Assembly: GCA_035535055.1 (NCBI GenBank)
Contig: DATLQT010000084.1
Coordinates: 1 to 41,101, forward strand
DNA from: UBA6019 sp035535055
Lineage (GTDB): Bacteria > Chloroflexota > Dormibacteria > Dormibacterales > Dormibacteraceae
Direction: 5' to 3'
Length of the DNA stretch: 41,101 nucleotides
The notes beneath the pieces were generated by a model. That model was not told the DNA's origin. It did no database searches and worked only from the letters and a program-made list of their open reading frames with translations. The position numbers were made by a program, and so were the translations under genes. Shown here piece after piece: positions 20,680 to 28,074 of this stretch (positions within the stretch are counted from its first letter, which is position 1; every line of letters begins with the position of its first letter).

Positions 20680-22641
20680 CCCGCTGCCGTCCCAGCACTC
20701 GTGGTGGTGGCGCAGGATCTCCGCCAGCTCGGGCAGGAAGCGGCCCCGGCGAACGACGTCCTCGTCCATCATCGGATGATCGGTCTCCCAATCGCGATGG
20801 CCCTTTTGGACGCCCGCCACGGCCCCCAGCACCCGGCCCGACTCGTGCATCAGAGCGGCGGAGCGGATCAGCTCGGCCTCGCCCTCCGGGCGCCCAAGCT
20901 TCTTGACCAGGGTCTCCGCGAAGGCCGCGATCCGGCTCGAGTGGCCCTCGCCGGCGGGGTCGTAGGCGTCCATGGAACGGGCGACAGCGACCACGATCTG
21001 CGGCCCCGCCTCGTTGATGGCGGCGAGGAGCGAGCGCGGGTCGTCGATGAACGCCCGGGAGAGCTGACCGGCGGCGGCGGAGCAGTCCCGGCCCGAGCGC
21101 TTGGCGAAGTAGAGGGCCTGGTCCGCCGCCATCACGAGCTCGTCCGGCCCGATCGCATCCCCCGGAGCGGAGCCGACCCCGATGCTGAAGGTGAGGTCGC
21201 GGGCGGGCGTGGCCGGGATCTTCGCGCGGCGGACGGCGGCGATCATGCGCTCGGCGGCCGAGCGAGCCTGGTCCTGGTCGGTGTCGGGGAGGATGACGGC
21301 GATCTCGTCGCCGCCATAGCGGGCGACCAGGTCATGGTCGCGCGTGGTCTTGCGGACCAGGTCCCCGGCGGCCTTGAGGATCTCGTCGCCGTGCCGGTGG
21401 CCCATGGTGTCGTTCACTGACTTGAAGTGGTCGACGTCGATCAGCATCACGCTGAAGGGGGTTCCCCGGCGCCGGAAGCGGGAGAACTCGAGGTCCAGGC
21501 GGTGCCGGAACTCCCGGTGGTTGAGCAGGCCGGTGAGCCCGTCGGTGATGGCCTCCCGCGTCTTGCGCTCGTAGCGGAGCGAGTTGGCGAGGGCGCCCGA
21601 CGCGCTGCCGGCGAGCGCGTTGACGAGGAAGAACTGCTGGTCGGTGAAGGCCTGCGACTTGTTGTAGTGGCTCAACCGGAGCACCGCCGCGACCCGATTC
21701 TGGACGGAGATCGGCACCACGATCACCGAGAACGGCGGCTGCATCCCGAGCAGCCGAGCGTCCGGGTGACGCTCGTCCTTGATGTGGATGGCATCGCCGC
21801 TGGTGAGCACCTTCTCGATCAGCGCGTCGCCCTTGGCCATCGCCGCCTTGTCGCTGCGCCCGCCGCGCCCGTGGTAGGCGGCCAGTTGGAGCCGGCCTCC
21901 GTTGTTGAGGACCAGGGCGCCGGTCTCGGCGGACGTGATCCTGACCGCCTGCTGCAGCACGACCTCAAAGAGGTCGTTGACGTCGAGGCTGTAGGCCAGG
22001 GCGGAGCTCATCTGCTGGAGCGCCTCCGCCTGGGCGGCGCGCGAGATCGCGAGCCGGCGCTCGCGGATCAGCTCGTCGCCGATCAGCCCGGTGACCAGCG
22101 CGACGACCAGGAAGAGGAAGACGTTACCGAGGGACTCGAGGCCCAGCTGGGGGTGGCTGGTCACGTCCTGGAGGGTGGGCGCGGTGCCGCCCACGAACAG
22201 ATAGATGAAGGAGACGACCAGCGCGCAGACGAGGCTGAAGGCGAGTCCGAAGCGGACGGCGCTGGCGATGATGGCGAGGAATAGAGCCAGGATGTAGGGG
22301 CTGGTGAGCCCGTTCGAGAAGTAGATCAGCGCGGCTCCCGCGAGGATGTCCACGACCATCGTGGCCAGCCCGAATTGGGGCCCCGGCTTATAGCCGCGGC
22401 TCAGCAGGATGGTCACCAATAGGTTGCCGAGCGCCCACACCCCCAGGACGCCGTCCACGACCAGCTGGACGCCGGCGAAGCGGATGCCGCCGAAGTTGTT
22501 GAGGACCAGGAGGACGAACAAGAAGATCCAGCGGAAGATCTCCGCGACGCGCTCCGCGACCGCCCGCCGGTCCGCGTCGAGGAACTCCTCGACCGCAGTG
22601 ACGTGGGTCTGCTTCCCGAGCAGCGCCGAGATCGCCCCCAT
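20416..22641 (-). CDS. Membrane GAF-GGDEF protein with degenerate HD-GYP domain
   Basis: This 741-residue signalling protein has about six N-terminal membrane helices (residues 30-200). A GAF domain follows (about 215-375; LFEVVLQQAVRITSAETGAL). A GGDEF domain (about 380-540) carries GGDEI at 443-447 and an inhibitory-site motif RDHD at 434-437, exactly five residues upstream. The C-terminus (about 570-730) is an HD-GYP-like domain with altered key residues: H599-E600 in place of HD, R603 in place of the usual Lys of HDIGK, SGSP in place of SGYP, and VAEAFEAM in place of VADAFDAM. The GGDEF part could make cyclic di-GMP; the HD-GYP part probably does not hydrolyse it. ATG 22641 is chosen because upstream codons lack similarity. 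It is divergent from the TadE cluster. Confidence 0.88.
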   Translation of the reverse strand: MGAISALLGKQTHVTAVEEFLDADRRAVAERVAEIFRWIFLFVLLVLNNFGGIRFAGVQLVVDGVLGVWALGNLLVTILLSRGYKPGPQFGLATMVVDILAGAALIYFSNGLTSPYILALFLAIIASAVRFGLAFSLVCALVVSFIYLFVGGTAPTLQDVTSHPQLGLESLGNVFLFLVVALVTGLIGDELIRERRLAISRAAQAEALQQMSSALAYSLDVNDLFEVVLQQAVRITSAETGALVLNNGGRLQLAAYHGRGGRSDKAAMAKGDALIEKVLTSGDAIHIKDERHPDARLLGMQPPFSVIVVPISVQNRVAAVLRLSHYNKSQAFTDQQFFLVNALAGSASGALANSLRYERKTREAITDGLTGLLNHREFRHRLDLEFSRFRRRGTPFSVMLIDVDHFKSVNDTMGHRHGDEILKAAGDLVRKTTRDHDLVARYGGDEIAVILPDTDQDQARSAAERMIAAVRRAKIPATPARDLTFSIGVGSAPGDAIGPDELVMAADQALYFAKRSGRDCSAAAGQLSRAFIDDPRSLLAAINEAGPQIVVAVARSMDAYDPAGEGHSSRIAAFAETLVKKLGRPEGEAELIRSAALMHESGRVLGAVAGVQKGHRDWETDHPMMDEDVVRRGRFLPELAEILRHHHECWDGSGSPDGLRGDDIPLLARILGVAEAFEAMVRAGLSPLEAADRLNQDSGKVYDPHVLEGLNGLVGEGERLAAILRTPPVRVMRPVEATAEP

Positions 22642-22708
22642 CCCAAAGCGGCTCACGGGTGGCAGCACTTTAGCATCGGGGCGCGGGCGCGGCGACCGGC
22701 TCTCCGTG

Positions 22709-22734
22709 AATACGCGTTGCAATACGCAAAGCGC
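22709..22734. repeat. Short direct repeats in the divergent GGDEF/TadE promoter region
   Basis: AATACGC occurs at 22709-22715 and again at 22721-22727, twelve bases apart, and is followed by the related AAAGCGC at 22728-22734. The AT content is above that of its surroundings. The location between divergent genes suggests a binding site for a regulator, but no family can be named. Confidence 0.35.
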
Positions 22735-22759
22735 AAATGGCACGCCGCAAGTTCGTCCC

Positions 22760-22765
22760 TATAAT
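22760..22765 (+). promoter_or_regulatory. Possible -10 element for the TadE cluster
   Basis: A perfect TATAAT stands out in this GC-rich sequence, with no good -35 at the usual distance. Initiation near 22772 would favour ATG 22782 over ATG 22737 as the start of the first TadE-like gene. Confidence 0.35.
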
Positions 22766-22781
22766 CCCGTTGGCTTTCAAG

Positions 22782-23438
22782 ATGGCTGGGAGGGACCCCC
22801 TGACGATACGGCGCGCGGCCGATCGAAAATTCAGCCGCGGGCAGGCCGCGACCGAGTTCGCGATCAGCTCGATCATGCTGCTCCTCCTGGTCTCCGGCAT
22901 CGTCGACCTCGGGCGCGCCTACTTCTACAACGTGTCGATGCACGGCGCAGCGCGCGAGGGCGCCCGGCACGCCGCCTGGTTCGACCCCGGCACCGACTCC
23001 AATCCCTACATGGACGACGTCGACGTGCTCTGTTCTGTCAACCAGAACCTGGCCGGCTCCGGTTTCCTGGCGACATTCCCTGACGGGACCCATCCGCCCT
23101 GTCCGGTCTCGACCCAGACCTCCGCCCAGAACTATCCCGGCAACCACACCAGCTGCCCCAACACCGGCAACGCCTTCAACAACCCGCCGGTGCCCACCAG
23201 CTTCAATCCCCCGGCCAACAACACGCCATTTCTCTACGCCTGCTACGCGACCCAGTCCGGCGGCTACGTCGGCGGCATGCCGGCGCCACCCGGTAACAAC
23301 GCCTACTCGCAGGGTGACGTCGAGGTCATCCTCCTGATGTCGCTGGGCATCGTCACCCCCCTTGCCCAGTCGATCTTCCCCAGCGGGATCGGCATGGTCA
23401 GCTACGCGCACATCGCCGTCCAGGGGTCACCTCCGTAA
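22782..23438 (+). CDS. TadE-like pilus/secreted protein
   Basis: This 218-residue protein has a short basic N-terminus and then the TadE signature GQAATEFAISSIMLLLLVSG followed by IVDLGRAYFYNVSMHGAAREGAR. TadE-like pseudopilins are inserted in the membrane through this helix and contribute to Tad (tight adherence) pili or related surface structures. The remaining 150 residues form an extracytoplasmic domain rich in Asn, Pro and Thr with several cysteines (CPVSTQTS, CPNTGNAFNNPP, YACYATQ), larger than in classic TadE. ATG 22782 is chosen from the TATAAT at 22760; ATG 22737 is in frame and would add 15 residues. Its stop is followed immediately by the ATG of the next gene. Confidence 0.85.
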   Translation: MAGRDPLTIRRAADRKFSRGQAATEFAISSIMLLLLVSGIVDLGRAYFYNVSMHGAAREGARHAAWFDPGTDSNPYMDDVDVLCSVNQNLAGSGFLATFPDGTHPPCPVSTQTSAQNYPGNHTSCPNTGNAFNNPPVPTSFNPPANNTPFLYACYATQSGGYVGGMPAPPGNNAYSQGDVEVILLMSLGIVTPLAQSIFPSGIGMVSYAHIAVQGSPP

Positions 23439-24050
23439 ATGCGGCGCCTGCTGACGCCGTCCTGGTTTCGCAGTGAGCGCTCTCAGTCGCTGACCGAGTT
23501 CTCGCTGATCGCGCCGATCCTGCTCCTGGTTCTCTTCGGGATCCTCGACTTCGGACGCGGGGTCTACTACCTGGTGACCATCGACCAGGCGGTCAATGAG
23601 GGGGCTCGAGTCGCCATTCGCGCCCCGACTCCGCCCAACCCCGACTTCTTCGCGCCCAACAACGCCCAGGTCGTATCGGCGGTGAAGGCCGAGGCGCCGG
23701 CGCTGGTGATCAACCAGCCAGCCTGCATCAACGGGCCGATCAACACTTCGAGCAACCCGAGCCTCCCGGCCAACACCGGCTGGATCTACGTCACCGCGCC
23801 GGGCGGAGTCGCCCCCTCGGGCACGCCCGCCAGCCCGGCCAACGCCCCCGGTGGCGAGGTCGCCGTGGCGGCCTCGGGCTCCTGCTACCAGGTGGTCCCG
23901 GCCGGGATCACCCCGGGCCAGGTCAACGTCCCGCTGCAGGTGACGATCAAATTCAACTTCGTACCCGTTACCCCTCTCATCGGACAGTTTCTGGCCTCCG
24001 GACACCCATGGATCTTGACTGGATATGCGGTTTATCGAACTGAGTACTGA
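23439..24050 (+). CDS. TadE-like pilus/secreted protein, second copy
   Basis: This 203-residue protein is a second TadE-type protein. A basic start (MRRLLTPSWFRSERSQ) precedes SLTEFSLIAPILLLVLFGIL and DFGRGVYYLVTIDQAVNEGAR, the standard membrane-helix signature including the Glu that marks pseudopilin-like proteins. The extracytoplasmic part (about 140 residues) is rich in Pro, Ala and Asn, with two cysteines that could pair. The ATG touches the stop of the preceding gene (TAAATG), and its own 3' end overlaps the next gene by 26 bases, so the three form one translationally linked unit. Confidence 0.86.
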   Translation: MRRLLTPSWFRSERSQSLTEFSLIAPILLLVLFGILDFGRGVYYLVTIDQAVNEGARVAIRAPTPPNPDFFAPNNAQVVSAVKAEAPALVINQPACINGPINTSSNPSLPANTGWIYVTAPGGVAPSGTPASPANAPGGEVAVAASGSCYQVVPAGITPGQVNVPLQVTIKFNFVPVTPLIGQFLASGHPWILTGYAVYRTEY

Positions 24051-26223
24051 CGACACTCGGGGGCACCCCCGGCTGCGCGGGCGCCGGAGCCAGAAGGGCC
24101 AGGCGATCGTGCTCATCGGGCTGATGCTGCTGGTCCTCTTGGGCATGGTCGGCCTCGCCGTCGACGGCGGCCGGGCCTACGTGGACCGCCGGGAGGTCCA
24201 GGACGCCGTCGACGCCGGGTCCCTCGCCGCGGGGGACAACTTCCTCAACAGCAACTCCCAGTCCGCCGCGGAGAGCGCGGCGTCGAGGGAATACGCCGCC
24301 AACGAGAGGATCACGGGCAGCGAGACCGACACCAACTGGGGAACAGACCACGCCACCGCCAGCTGGAGTGGCTACCCGGGGACCTTCTCGATCGTCGTGG
24401 CGCACAACGCCTTCAACGGCACCGACTTCACGCTCACGGCGACGCACCGGCTGACCCTCGCCTTCATGCAGGCGCTCGGCATCCCGCCGCTGATCCAGGT
24501 CGCGGCGTCCGCCCGCTCGGTGGTCATGAGCCAGTCCCAGACGCCGGCGCTCCTGACACTCGGCCAGAACGGCTGCCCAGGCGGCCCCAACGGCAACTCG
24601 CTGGTGCTCCAGGGGAGCGCCAACGTCGCCATCATCGGCGCGCTCTACGCGGACGGATCGATCCAGGCCTCGTCCAACGCCACCTCCGTGACCGTCGCCG
24701 GCAACGCCTTCGACAACTGCGGCGGGGTTCCGGGCACGATCCAGATCGACTGCTACAACCCCAACACCAACCCCCCCTCTGACACCGGCATCCCCGTTTC
24801 CTCAGGCTGCCCCGCAGGGGACTACGCCGGCGCCGCCTACACGGGGGTTCCTCCCCTCCCCGACCCTGGCTACGCCGGCCCTTCGCTGGCCGGGCTCACC
24901 GTGCAGCCGAACCCGGGCACGAACGTGGTCCTCCAATCGGGTATCTACCCCAGTGATCCGAAGTTCCCTGCCAAAACCTCGTGCTATTTCCTCCGCCAGG
25001 GCGTCTACGAGTGGCAGGGCGGCTTCACGGCCAACGGCGGCGTCTTCAGCAACGAACTTCGTCCGCCCGACGAGGCGGCGCCAGGCAGCCTGACCACGCG
25101 TGCCAACCCCAATTTCTGGTACGGCACCGGCACCAACGTCGTCCAGTGCGACGGCTCCTTCTCGGTGGCCGCGGTCGACTCGCACAACAACAAGACCAAG
25201 CCACTCCAGCCCGGAGGGACCTGGGGGGTCTTCGTGACCTCGGTCCGCCAGCCGGTCGTCAACGGCACCCAGTACTACCGGGAGAGCGCTCCCTCGATGT
25301 GCAGGACGGTGACCCTCGATGGATCTTCCAAGGGCATCCAGGTTGCCGTCAGCAACGTGCCGGGAGCCACCTCATATAACGTCTATGGAAGCCCCAGCGG
25401 CTGCGGCGGCCCCTTCGGCTATCTCGGCAGCGTCCTCAACCCCGTCACCGAGTCCAACAGCAGCACCTCGACCTGCCCCGCCCTGCCGACCCTGCCGGTT
25501 ACTTCATCTGTCACCGCCCCGACACCGGCCGCGAGCGGCATCCAGAACAGCTGCTCTTTGGGCTACGTGGTGTCCGACTACTTCGATGCTGGGACAGTGA
25601 CCCTGAGCCCGTTCGCGGTCAGCCCCTCCTACTGCACGCTCAGCCCCTCGGGCCCGACGCCCGGCTGCCAGTACCCGTATGGATCCCCAACCGCCCCGGG
25701 CGCCAATGACGGCGGCCTTCAGGCTGGGACTTACCCGTCGAGCCCGCAGGACTCGCCCCTCAAGGACGTCATCAGCAACGGCGGCGGTGACCGGGCCAAC
25801 GAGCACGAGTGCCGGCTCCAGACCTCGACCAGCACCGCCGCGCCCTGCGCGGGCGCCACCGTCACCCCCGGCGCGGTGCAGTTCTACTTCCCGCCCAACG
25901 CCTGCCTCGCCATCCAGGGCAGCACCAACAGCAACTTCGGCGACCTGTTCATCTTCGGAGGGCTGCAGTACTACGGGATCGTCCTCTACGCGCCCTCCGG
26001 CAACACCTGCGCGCTGATGAAGCTCGCCGGAGGATCCCAGACGACCCTCATCGGGACCATCTACACACCGACCGCCAACTTCAACATCCAGGGTGGTTCG
26101 CACACGGCGGTCGAGGGCCAGGTCATCGTCGGGACCGCGTCCATCGACGGCACCTCCGGCACAGCCATCACCTACGACCCCGGACTGGCACCTCCAGCAC
26201 CTGGCGCGAAGCTGATCTACTAG
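24025..26223 (+). CDS. TadG-like protein with large extracytoplasmic domain
   Basis: This 732-residue protein starts like TadG/Flp-associated proteins: GQAIVLIGLMLLVLLGMVGL, then AVDGGRAYVDRREVQDAVDAGSLAAGD, a membrane helix followed by the conserved Asp-rich segment. The rest is outside the membrane and much larger than the N-terminal module. It contains a Gly/Asn-rich part, a possible fibronectin-like module (residues about 400-470; SNVPGATSYNVYGSPSGCGG), and a C-terminal repetitive beta-rich region (LFIFGGLQYYGIVLYAP, TTLIGTIYTPTANFNIQGG, GQVIVGTASIDG) that looks like a beta-helix. An adhesin or surface-exposed role is likely but inferred. No Tad ATPase, TadB/C or prepilin peptidase gene is present here. 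Confidence 0.82.
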   Translation: MRFIELSTDDTRGHPRLRGRRSQKGQAIVLIGLMLLVLLGMVGLAVDGGRAYVDRREVQDAVDAGSLAAGDNFLNSNSQSAAESAASREYAANERITGSETDTNWGTDHATASWSGYPGTFSIVVAHNAFNGTDFTLTATHRLTLAFMQALGIPPLIQVAASARSVVMSQSQTPALLTLGQNGCPGGPNGNSLVLQGSANVAIIGALYADGSIQASSNATSVTVAGNAFDNCGGVPGTIQIDCYNPNTNPPSDTGIPVSSGCPAGDYAGAAYTGVPPLPDPGYAGPSLAGLTVQPNPGTNVVLQSGIYPSDPKFPAKTSCYFLRQGVYEWQGGFTANGGVFSNELRPPDEAAPGSLTTRANPNFWYGTGTNVVQCDGSFSVAAVDSHNNKTKPLQPGGTWGVFVTSVRQPVVNGTQYYRESAPSMCRTVTLDGSSKGIQVAVSNVPGATSYNVYGSPSGCGGPFGYLGSVLNPVTESNSSTSTCPALPTLPVTSSVTAPTPAASGIQNSCSLGYVVSDYFDAGTVTLSPFAVSPSYCTLSPSGPTPGCQYPYGSPTAPGANDGGLQAGTYPSSPQDSPLKDVISNGGGDRANEHECRLQTSTSTAAPCAGATVTPGAVQFYFPPNACLAIQGSTNSNFGDLFIFGGLQYYGIVLYAPSGNTCALMKLAGGSQTTLIGTIYTPTANFNIQGGSHTAVEGQVIVGTASIDGTSGTAITYDPGLAPPAPGAKLIY

Positions 26224-26250
26224 ACCCGGCCCCGCTAGGCTTCAGCCTGA

Positions 26251-27192
26251 GTGAAGGTCCTCGTCACCGGCGGAGCCGGGTTCATCGGCTCGCACCTCGT
26301 CGACGCCCTGGTCGCCCGTGGCGACGAGGTGCTGGTTTTGGACGACCTCTCCACCGGCAGCAGGGCCAATCTGAACCCCGCGGCGCGCTTCCACGAGCTC
26401 GACGTCCGGCAGGTCGCCGCTGCGGACCTGATCCGGGCCGAGAAGCCCGACGCGATCTCCCACCACGCCGCTCAGATGAGCGTCAGCCGCTCGGTCCGCG
26501 AACCGGTCTTCGACGCCGAGGTCAACGTGCTGGGCTCGCTCAACGTCGCCATGGCGGCTGCCGACGCCGGCAGCAGGTTGGTCTTCGCCTCGACCGGTGG
26601 CGCCCTCTACGGCGACGCCGAGGTCATCCCGACGGCGGAGTCCGCGCCGGCGTGGCCGGTCTCCCCCTACGGCATCGCCAAGCTCTCCTTCGAGCACTAC
26701 CTCTTCGGCTTCCGGGCCCAGTTCGGGCTCAGCTACCTCGCGCTCCGCTACGCCAACGTCTACGGGCCTCGCCAGAACCCGCACGGGGAGGCCGGAGTGG
26801 TGGCGATCTTCTGCGAGGGGATGCTGGGGAAGCGCAGCTACCTGATCAACGGCACCGGCACCGACACCCGCGACTACGTCTACGTCCACGACGTGGTGGC
26901 CGCCAACCTTTTGGCGATCGACTCCGAGGCCTGCGACCACCTCAACGTCGGCACCGGCCGCCAGTCCGACACCAACACCATCCACCGCTTGGTCGCCGAA
27001 AGGTTGGGCAGGCCGCCCGACGCCGAGCACGGCCCCGCCCGGCCGGGTGACCTGCGGGCTTCAGCCCTCGACTCGTCGAAGATCCACCGACTGCTGGGCT
27101 GGAGTCCCAAGGTCTCGCTCGAGGACGGTATTGCCTCGACCGTCGACTGGTTCGTGGCTCAGGACCGAAGCCAGGACGGCACCGAGCGGTAG
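26251..27192 (+). CDS. NAD-dependent sugar-nucleotide epimerase/dehydratase
   Basis: This 313-residue extended short-chain dehydrogenase has the NAD site VLVTGGAGFIGSHLVDALV, the acidic end of strand 2 (VLDDLSTG), HHAAQMSVSRSV, the catalytic FASTGGALYG segment and the YGIAK (YxxxK) pair. The conserved RYANVYGPRQNP and DYVYVHDVVAANL motifs are typical of UDP-glucose 4-epimerase-like enzymes. It would interconvert or dehydrate a nucleotide sugar for envelope glycans. Start GTG 26251 lies 27 bases after the TadG-like gene. Its 3' end overlaps the convergent DoxX gene by 34 bases. It could supply substrate for the glycosyltransferase operon on the opposite strand, but this is only proximity. Confidence 0.9.
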   Translation: MKVLVTGGAGFIGSHLVDALVARGDEVLVLDDLSTGSRANLNPAARFHELDVRQVAAADLIRAEKPDAISHHAAQMSVSRSVREPVFDAEVNVLGSLNVAMAAADAGSRLVFASTGGALYGDAEVIPTAESAPAWPVSPYGIAKLSFEHYLFGFRAQFGLSYLALRYANVYGPRQNPHGEAGVVAIFCEGMLGKRSYLINGTGTDTRDYVYVHDVVAANLLAIDSEACDHLNVGTGRQSDTNTIHRLVAERLGRPPDAEHGPARPGDLRASALDSSKIHRLLGWSPKVSLEDGIASTVDWFVAQDRSQDGTER

Positions 27193-27605
27193 TTGCCCAG
27201 CGCCAGCGACGCGGGCTTGGAGAAGATCAGCTCGGCGTTGACGATCACGCCCAGGTAGTAGAGCCAGCGAAATCCGGGGTCGCTCACCTCGAACGCCACC
27301 ACGAGCGCGAGGTTCAAGGCCAGCAGGAGCCCGACGGCGGCAGCCTTGCGGGTGGCCAGGCCGAGCACCAAGCAGAGGCCGACCAGCGTCTCGGCGATTC
27401 CCTGAACCACGGCCGCCAGGTACCAGTTGGGCGCTACCACGATCGCTAAGAACTCGTGCAGGCCCGGGATTGGGTTGACGGCTGCGGCACCCTGGATGAT
27501 GCCCTTCATCCAACCCACCCCACCCCATTTCTGGCTGGCCCAGTAGAGCCAGAAGACGCCGACCACGACCCGGTAGAGCGAGCGCCAGAGCTCAGGCAGG
27601 CGCAC
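27159..27605 (-). CDS. DoxX-like membrane protein
   Basis: This 148-residue protein has four hydrophobic helices and the DoxX/DoxD-like pattern: LYRVVVGVFWLYWASQKWGG at the N-terminus, AAVVQGIAETLVGLCLVLGL and the TRKAAAVGLLLALNLA helix, ending with the LGVIVNAELIFSK helix. DoxX-like proteins are associated with thiosulfate:quinone oxidoreductase or with redox-stress complexes in some bacteria; many have no assigned role. It is the last gene of the minus-strand operon. GTG 27605 overlaps the stop of the HEXXH protein gene by 14 bases. Confidence 0.8.
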   Translation of the reverse strand: MRLPELWRSLYRVVVGVFWLYWASQKWGGVGWMKGIIQGAAAVNPIPGLHEFLAIVVAPNWYLAAVVQGIAETLVGLCLVLGLATRKAAAVGLLLALNLALVVAFEVSDPGFRWLYYLGVIVNAELIFSKPASLALGNYRSVPSWLRS

Positions 27606-28074
27606 GGCGTGAGACCCCGATGGCGGCCAGCAGGAGAACGACCAGCGGCACCCCGTAGTCGAACTCGGCCCAGAGCAGGAAGGGCGCGCTCCGGCCGGCG
27701 GCGTCGAGCAGCACGTCGAGCGGCTCGATGACGGCGTAGAAGCCGAGAATGGCCAGGTTGGCGAGCAGCATCGCGCTGGCCAACCGGCCGCGGACCACCC
27801 AGGCCAGAGCCCCCAGCAGCAGCAGCGCCAGGGCGGGACCGGCGAAGTCGAAGACCAGGTGGGAAGACAGGTCGAGCGGAGCGCTGGGCTGAGTGTGGAA
27901 GGAGTCGACGGTCAGTGGCAGGAAGCTGAAGCGGTAGCCCTGCACGATCAGCACCCCTGACCGCCCCATCGCATAGAGGGCGACCAGGTGCATCACCTCG
28001 TGAGTGGCGAGCGCGATGAGGTAGACGGCGACGCCGACGAGCCAGGCGCCCGCCGCCCGGCCGGCCCGGCTCAG
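27592..28074 (-). CDS. Small integral-membrane HEXXH protein, putative M50-like metalloprotease
   Basis: This protein of about 160 residues is almost entirely hydrophobic. Its first helix carries an HEXXH zinc motif, H25-E26-V-M-H29 in LIALATHEVMHLVALYAMG, and a later helix has FDFAGPALALLLLGAL, reminiscent of the GP segment of site-2-protease (M50) enzymes. It is shorter than most M50 proteases and has no PDZ domain. The usual C-terminal Asp motif is not obvious (EPLDVLLD or EFDYG are candidates). No ATG, GTG or TTG lies between the radical SAM stop and the HEXXH motif. CTG 28074 overlaps that stop as CTGA, the same geometry as the other junctions of this operon, so I take it as the start. 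A start further upstream, inside the radical SAM gene, is possible. Confidence 0.62.
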   Translation of the reverse strand: MSRAGRAAGAWLVGVAVYLIALATHEVMHLVALYAMGRSGVLIVQGYRFSFLPLTVDSFHTQPSAPLDLSSHLVFDFAGPALALLLLGALAWVVRGRLASAMLLANLAILGFYAVIEPLDVLLDAAGRSAPFLLWAEFDYGVPLVVLLLAAIGVSRRAPA

